Position numbers and translations under genes: made by a program
In this document: positions 15,326-17,757 of the stretch, one piece after another
How the letters are laid out: each line of letters starts with the position of its first letter
Position numbering within the stretch: position 1 is the first letter of the stretch
Assembly: GCF_910588395.1 (NCBI RefSeq)
Contig: NZ_CAJUPA010000041.1
Coordinates: 1 to 17,757 of the forward strand
Origin: an uncultured Faecalibaculum sp.
Lineage (GTDB): Bacteria; Bacillota_I; Bacilli_A; Erysipelotrichales; Erysipelotrichaceae
Reading direction: 5' to 3'
DNA: 17,757 bases
Notes under the pieces: model-generated
Told to the model about the DNA's origin: nothing
What the model saw: the letters and a program-made list of their open reading frames with translations, nothing else
The model's database searches: none

Positions 15326-16302
15326 CTGCGATGCAGCAGGAGCCGGACACCGCAGTCCAGGAAGGAAATGCCTGGCGGCAGCAGCTGAAGCTGCAGCTTG
15401 TACAGCTGGAGGTCGCACCGAATGTGGAGGAAAACATCCGGCGGATGCAGGGACTGCTGGATCCGGCAGCGGATTTCGCCCTGCTGCCGGAGCTCTGGAA
15501 CTGTCCCTATGACAATGACATGATCCTGCAGGCAGCATCCCGGGATCGGGACAGCCGCAGGGCCATGTCGCAGGCAGCTGCCGGGCATCACCTGTGGCTG
15601 GCAGGATCGATTCCCTGGCGGCAGAACGGACACATATACAACATGGCGTTTGTCTTTGATGACCAGGGACTGGAGGTCTGCCGCTATGCCAAGACCCACC
15701 TGATGGAAGTAAACACAACCCGGTCCCACTACAGCGAGGCGGATGTCTTCACACCTGGGGAGGCATTCTGCGCGTTTGAAACGCCCTGGGGACGAATGGG
15801 GATCCTGGTTTGCTATGACATCCGGTTTCCGGAACCCGCCCGGCTGCTGGCGCAGGCCGGGATCCGGGTGCTGCTGCTGCCGGCGGCATTCAACGAGGCA
15901 GCGGGTCAGAAGCACTGGCAGCCGCTGCTGTGCACGCGGGCGCTGGAAAACCAGATCTTTGCAGCCGGCTGCAATCCCAGGTACACCTGGAAGGGCTACA
16001 AAGCCTGGGGCCATTCCCTGGCGGTGTCCCCGGATGGAGTCATTCTCCAGGAGGGACCCGGGACAGTGGAACTGGATCTGGAGCAGGTGGACCGGATCCG
16101 CCAGCGGATGCCCTACACCAAAATCCGCCGGCAGGATCTTTACCGGCTGGAGAGCCCGGTTCCTGTGGAGATCTCTGCGCTGTCCGCCGGCGAGGCGCAG
16201 TCTGTGGTGGATCCGGGGATTCCGGACCGCCGGGATCCGGAACAGGCTGTACAAAGCAGTCCAGATAAAAAGCACAGAAATGAAACACAGAAGGGGAAAT
16301 GA
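15322..16302 (+). CDS. Carbon-nitrogen hydrolase (nitrilase superfamily, omega-amidase-like)
   Basis: A 326-residue nitrilase-superfamily amidase. The catalytic Glu-Lys-Cys triad is visible: Glu57 (LLPELWN), Lys124 (YAKTHL) and Cys164 (LVCYDIRFPE). NCPYDND after the Glu and the late RQRMPYTKIRRQDLY recall omega-amidases (Nit2 type), which hydrolyse alpha-ketoglutaramate-like amides, though other small amides are possible. The start is taken as GTG at 15322, overlapping the HAD stop as GTGA. GGAGG at 15308-15312 is then nine bases away, against 18 bases for the in-frame ATG at 15331. This makes translational coupling with the HAD gene likely. The C-terminal 35 residues are polar and not family-conserved. 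The next gene follows two bases after its stop. Confidence 0.87.
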   Translation: MTAMQQEPDTAVQEGNAWRQQLKLQLVQLEVAPNVEENIRRMQGLLDPAADFALLPELWNCPYDNDMILQAASRDRDSRRAMSQAAAGHHLWLAGSIPWRQNGHIYNMAFVFDDQGLEVCRYAKTHLMEVNTTRSHYSEADVFTPGEAFCAFETPWGRMGILVCYDIRFPEPARLLAQAGIRVLLLPAAFNEAAGQKHWQPLLCTRALENQIFAAGCNPRYTWKGYKAWGHSLAVSPDGVILQEGPGTVELDLEQVDRIRQRMPYTKIRRQDLYRLESPVPVEISALSAGEAQSVVDPGIPDRRDPEQAVQSSPDKKHRNETQKGK

Positions 16303-16304
16303 CC

Positions 16305-17282
16305 ATGAAACAGATACCGATTACTGATATTGCCGGTTTCCAGATCGGCTATGCGGACAACCAGGCACAGGGAACCGGATGCACCGCGATTCTGTGCAAA
16401 GCCGGTGCAGTAGCCGGGGTGGATGTGCGGGGTGGCGGACCGGCGACCCGGGACACCGACCTGCTTCAGCCAAAAAACACCGTGGAACAGATTCACGCGG
16501 TTCTGCTCTCCGGGGGTTCAGCCTTCGGACTGGAAGCCGGTACCGGCGTGATGAAATACCTCAGCGAACAGGGCATCGGCATGCCTGTGACACCCGGTGT
16601 CAGCGTCCCAATCGTGGTGCAGGCGGATATCTTCGATCTGGCTGTGGGCGACGCAGTGTGGCCGGATGTGGCCATGGGCTACGAAGCGGCCAGGGACAGT
16701 GAGCACAATGTCATCCGGCATGGCAACGCAGGTGCAGGCATGGGTGCTTCCGTGGGCAAAATTCTGGGTCCGGAAAAAGCCATGAAGTCCGGCATCGGCA
16801 CAGCGGCGTATCAGTGCGGCGACCTGCAAGTGGGCGCCGTGGTGGTGGTCAATGCCTGCGGCGATGTCTTCGAGATGGACAGCCGGACAAAGCTCGCGGG
16901 GGTGCAGTCGGATCTGACCATGGAAGAAATCATGGCACAGCTCTTTGAAGCCCAGACCGCTCAAAGTGCTGCGCCGGAAAGCGCCAGCCCGGAATCCAGC
17001 CGCAAAAATACCACCATTGGCTGCGTACTGACCAATGGCGCTTTCACCAAAGCGCAGATGAACAAGCTGGCTTCCCTGGCGCAGAACGGGCTGTCCCGCA
17101 CGATCCGGCCGGTGAACATGACGCTGGATGGCGACACGATGTTCGCAATAACCACTGGCTCGGTGCCGGCGGTCATGGATGTCGCCGGCATGATGGCAGT
17201 CAAAGCAGTTGCCAAAGCCGTGGAAACAGCCGTCAATGAAGCTGAAACGGCTTATGGCCTGAAAGGACGAAAATCACAATGA
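16305..17282 (+). CDS. P1-family (DmpA/BapA-like) peptidase
   Basis: A 325-residue N-terminal-nucleophile hydrolase of peptidase family P1, whose members act as D/L-aminopeptidases, beta-peptidyl aminopeptidases or amidases. Evidence: GVDVRGGGPATRDTDLL at 39-55, HAVLLSGGSAFGLEA at 64-78, and HGNAGAGMGASVGK at 139-152. The self-cleavage region NTTIGCVLTNG is at 235-245. By alignment with DmpA the nucleophile would be Thr236 after cleavage at Asn235; characterised DmpA uses Ser. Residues 214-234 are a variable Ala/Ser linker preceding the cleavage site. An ATG at 16299 overlaps the previous stop (ATGA), but AAGGGG at 16291-16296 is better spaced (eight bases) for the ATG at 16305, which I prefer. 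It probably works with the amidase upstream on amide or peptide substrates. Confidence 0.88.
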   Translation: MKQIPITDIAGFQIGYADNQAQGTGCTAILCKAGAVAGVDVRGGGPATRDTDLLQPKNTVEQIHAVLLSGGSAFGLEAGTGVMKYLSEQGIGMPVTPGVSVPIVVQADIFDLAVGDAVWPDVAMGYEAARDSEHNVIRHGNAGAGMGASVGKILGPEKAMKSGIGTAAYQCGDLQVGAVVVVNACGDVFEMDSRTKLAGVQSDLTMEEIMAQLFEAQTAQSAAPESASPESSRKNTTIGCVLTNGAFTKAQMNKLASLAQNGLSRTIRPVNMTLDGDTMFAITTGSVPAVMDVAGMMAVKAVAKAVETAVNEAETAYGLKGRKSQ

Positions 17283-17686
17283 ATCCCATTGAAGAAAAAC
17301 TGAACGCCCTCAAGGAAGTGTATGTCTGCGGCGTGGATGCCCGGAAAAAGGACACCTTCCCGGCTCTGGACCCGGTCAATTTTGTCTGGAAGCAGGATGT
17401 GCCCCTGCTGCCGGATCTTTTGAAAGCGGAGGATGGCCGAAGTTTCTATCCCTGTTTCACCTCCATGACTCAGGTCCCGGAACAGTACAAGCAGTTCTTC
17501 CTCTGGGTGGCAGTCCCCTTTCGCGAGTTCTGCGCCTTTGCGGTGAAATCCACGATCTGCCACGAAATCATCATCGATCCCTTCACCTCCAGTCTGATCC
17601 TGCCGGAAAATATAGTGGTGAAATACAGCGGTCTGGAGACTGCGGACAGCGGCAGTACAGACAAGACACCGGAGGTCAAAGCCTGA
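17279..17686 (+). CDS. Small SseB-like domain protein, function unknown
   Basis: A 135-residue protein without signal peptide or membrane segment. Its middle part resembles the SseB N-terminal domain: YPCFTSMTQVPE at 57-68 fits the 'vFTs..e.p' pattern, and HEIIIDPFTSSLIL at 95-108 fits the 'givINPfs..l.l' pattern. SseB was named for enhanced serine sensitivity in E. coli; its molecular role is not established. The last 20 residues are polar. The ATG overlaps the P1 peptidase stop as ATGA, with AAAGGA 11 bases upstream, so it belongs to the same operon. The family call is moderate; the existence of the gene is well supported by coupling. Confidence 0.6.
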   Translation: MNPIEEKLNALKEVYVCGVDARKKDTFPALDPVNFVWKQDVPLLPDLLKAEDGRSFYPCFTSMTQVPEQYKQFFLWVAVPFREFCAFAVKSTICHEIIIDPFTSSLILPENIVVKYSGLETADSGSTDKTPEVKA

Positions 17687-17705
17687 TTCTCTTTCTCCGC
17701 TCACG

Positions 17706-17757
17706 ATCGAGTAGAGACTAGGTCCCTCTCACACCACCCAGCGTGCCGTTCGGCACT
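17706..17757 (-). mobile_element. Putative 3' end of a group II intron (domain V/VI), truncated by the window edge
   Basis: On the minus strand the segment reads a GTGCC-GAAC-GGCAC hairpin, then GCTGGGTGGTGTGAGAGG. This I recognise as like the domain V 3' side and linker of bacterial group II introns. A small hairpin AGGGAC-CTA-GTCTCT (domain VI-like) follows, then ACTCGAT. An A lies seven bases from the end, where the branch-point A would be. The intron 3' end would be at 17706. The reverse transcriptase and 5' end would lie beyond the window. The recognition is from memory and the element is partial. Confidence 0.5.

Noticed and set aside
1..17757. CRISPR arrays, tRNA or rRNA genes
   Set aside because: I saw no regularly spaced direct repeats and no tRNA- or rRNA-like segments on either strand by reading; a dedicated scan was not possible.

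Overview
The window reads as a moderately GC-rich, Gram-positive anaerobe of the Firmicutes (Bacillota), plausibly a gut Erysipelotrichales-type bacterium. This is inferred from strong AGGAGG-type ribosome binding sites, a secreted wall- or membrane-anchored fructan hydrolase, a glycyl radical enzyme with its activase, and a CcpA-type cre-like palindrome. Genus-level assignment is not possible from sequence reading alone. Both ends look like repeat or insertion boundaries: the last ~50 bases resemble the 3' end of a group II intron, and the first ~130 bases hold no recognisable complete gene.

Layout. (1) 208-2856 (-): secreted GH32 fructanase with a FIVAR module and C-terminal anchor, behind a promoter with a G-tract in its spacer and an adjacent cre-like palindrome. 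(2) 3299-6886 (-): nrdA-nrdB, an aerobic class I ribonucleotide reductase. (3) 7270-8193 (+): solitary Rpn/PD-(D/E)XK 'transposase-like' nuclease with its own promoter and a bidirectional terminator. (4) 8360-14310 (-): five-gene cluster of SIS-domain sugar isomerase-like protein, glycyl radical enzyme (GRE), GRE activase, DeoR-family regulator and NanE-like epimerase. (5) 14483-17686 (+), divergent from the cluster: tightly coupled HAD phosphatase, nitrilase/omega-amidase-like hydrolase, P1-family peptidase and SseB-like small protein. (6) 17706-17757 (-): putative group II intron 3' end.

The best candidate for an undescribed system is region 4. A GRE whose radical-cysteine motif is Cys-Gly-Glu is co-encoded with a cognate two-cluster activase and three sugar-phosphate-type genes (SIS, DeoR, NanE-like). 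This points to an anaerobic radical step on an amino-sugar or sugar-phosphate-derived substrate. Its control region is elaborate: an internal promoter with T/A-tracts in exact 10-bp phase, repeated 17-mers, a strong hairpin directly after the GRE stop codon, and a palindrome upstream of the first gene. The substrate cannot be read from the sequence.

The + strand operon in region 5 is translationally linked by stop/start overlaps and by stop-start gaps of one to two bases. It suggests a small amide/peptide hydrolysis group, but no pathway can be assigned.
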